64,000 nt of DNA. It comes from Rhodanobacter fulvus Jip2. GTDB taxonomy: Bacteria; Pseudomonadota; Gammaproteobacteria; Xanthomonadales; Rhodanobacteraceae. The stretch lies in contig NZ_AJXU01000037.1 of the NCBI RefSeq assembly GCF_000264315.1, positions 124,001 to 188,000 of the forward strand. The letters are read 5' to 3'. Both the position numbers and the translations under genes were made by a program. Numbering within the stretch: the stretch's first letter is position 1; every line of letters begins with the position of its first letter. The notes under the pieces are model-generated. The model was not told the DNA's origin, did not search any database, and saw only the letters and a program-made list of their open reading frames with translations. Below are positions 63,781-64,000 of the stretch, one piece after another.

Positions 63781-64000
63781 GGGTTCCTCCGGTGGGGCAA
63801 CGCTCCGACGCGCCGCGAACCCCGCATTGGTAGCACAACGCGGGGACGGCGGCGATGCCGTTGACCGCTACGCTTTGCTCCCTCCCCTGCTTGCAGGGAG
63901 GGTTGGGGGAAGGGTTCGCTCCTGACCTTCCCACCAACCCTGCACAACTCCCTCCAACCTCCCCCCTGCACGCAGCGGAGGGGCCAAGCGCCGCACCTGC
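63781..64000. other. Upstream region of the secretion operon, with a partial family A repeat
   Basis: No gene is seen. CCCTCCCCTGC..GCAGGGAGGG at about 63880-63902 is a hairpin, and a further CT-rich and GA-rich stretch continues to the window edge, probably one truncated family A element. The operon promoter should lie between 63781 and 63870 but none is clear. Confidence 0.5.

Overview
The window is about 64 kb of high-GC chromosome from a gammaproteobacterium, most likely Lysobacterales (Xanthomonadales), family Rhodanobacteraceae (Rhodanobacter/Dyella-like). This is inferred from gene content and order: divergent tsaD / rpsU-yqeY-dnaG, a type II secretion operon with an XpsN-type inner-membrane protein, an aa3 oxidase cluster followed by DUF2909, SURF1 and heme A genes, and many small inverted-repeat elements between genes. 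No phage, insertion sequence, CRISPR array, rRNA or tRNA was seen.

Layout. 1-4 kb: the 3' part of plsB, ubiE, and a DUF2249/FmdE-like pair preceded by a plausible FNR-type promoter. 4-11.4 kb (minus strand): alpha/beta hydrolase, membrane protein and small XRE regulator behind two palindromic operators, then a secreted-type hydrolase, a NatAB exporter and a zinc-peptidase lipoprotein. 11.5-15 kb: ferredoxin-NADP reductase, a YadGH-type ABC exporter, rluF. 15-21 kb: tsaD, rpsU, yqeY, a DUF1328 gene, dnaG, dedA and a bile-acid-symporter-family gene. 21-24 kb: mgtA with a proline-rich upstream ORF. 24.5-26 kb: a TPR-sulfotransferase. 26-34.4 kb: heme O/A synthesis, oxidase assembly genes and the structural aa3 oxidase genes. 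34.6-40.3 kb: putA, folK-folB, dbpA. 40.4-45 kb: a three-gene operon for a decaheme MtrA/PioA-type cytochrome, a PioB/MtrB-type porin and a diheme cytochrome c. 45-52 kb: a BaiN-type flavoprotein, DUF1161, a CHASE-PAS-GGDEF-EAL protein, hrpB. 52.7-63.8 kb: the type II secretion operon gspE-F-G-H-I-J-K-L-M-N-D, read on the minus strand.

How genes work together. The 26-34 kb block supplies terminal oxidase subunits plus heme A synthesis and assembly, but the usual CuB chaperone gene cox11 is absent from it. The 40-45 kb operon looks like an outer-membrane porin-cytochrome conduit without an extracellular cytochrome, the arrangement known from PioAB/MtoAB Fe(II)-oxidation systems; with the oxidase about 10 kb away, electron flow from an extracellular donor toward oxygen is conceivable but unproven.

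Most unusual feature. GGGAATC/GGGAATG heptad inverted repeats lie inside the coding sequences of pseudopilin genes gspG, H, I and J. They sit between the coupled start codon and the prepilin peptidase site, in frame, and appear to encode leaders of roughly 41-62 residues. A fifth copy separates gspE from gspF and a sixth precedes rluF. Their shared position and near-identical flanks suggest spread by recombination among paralogous pseudopilin genes.
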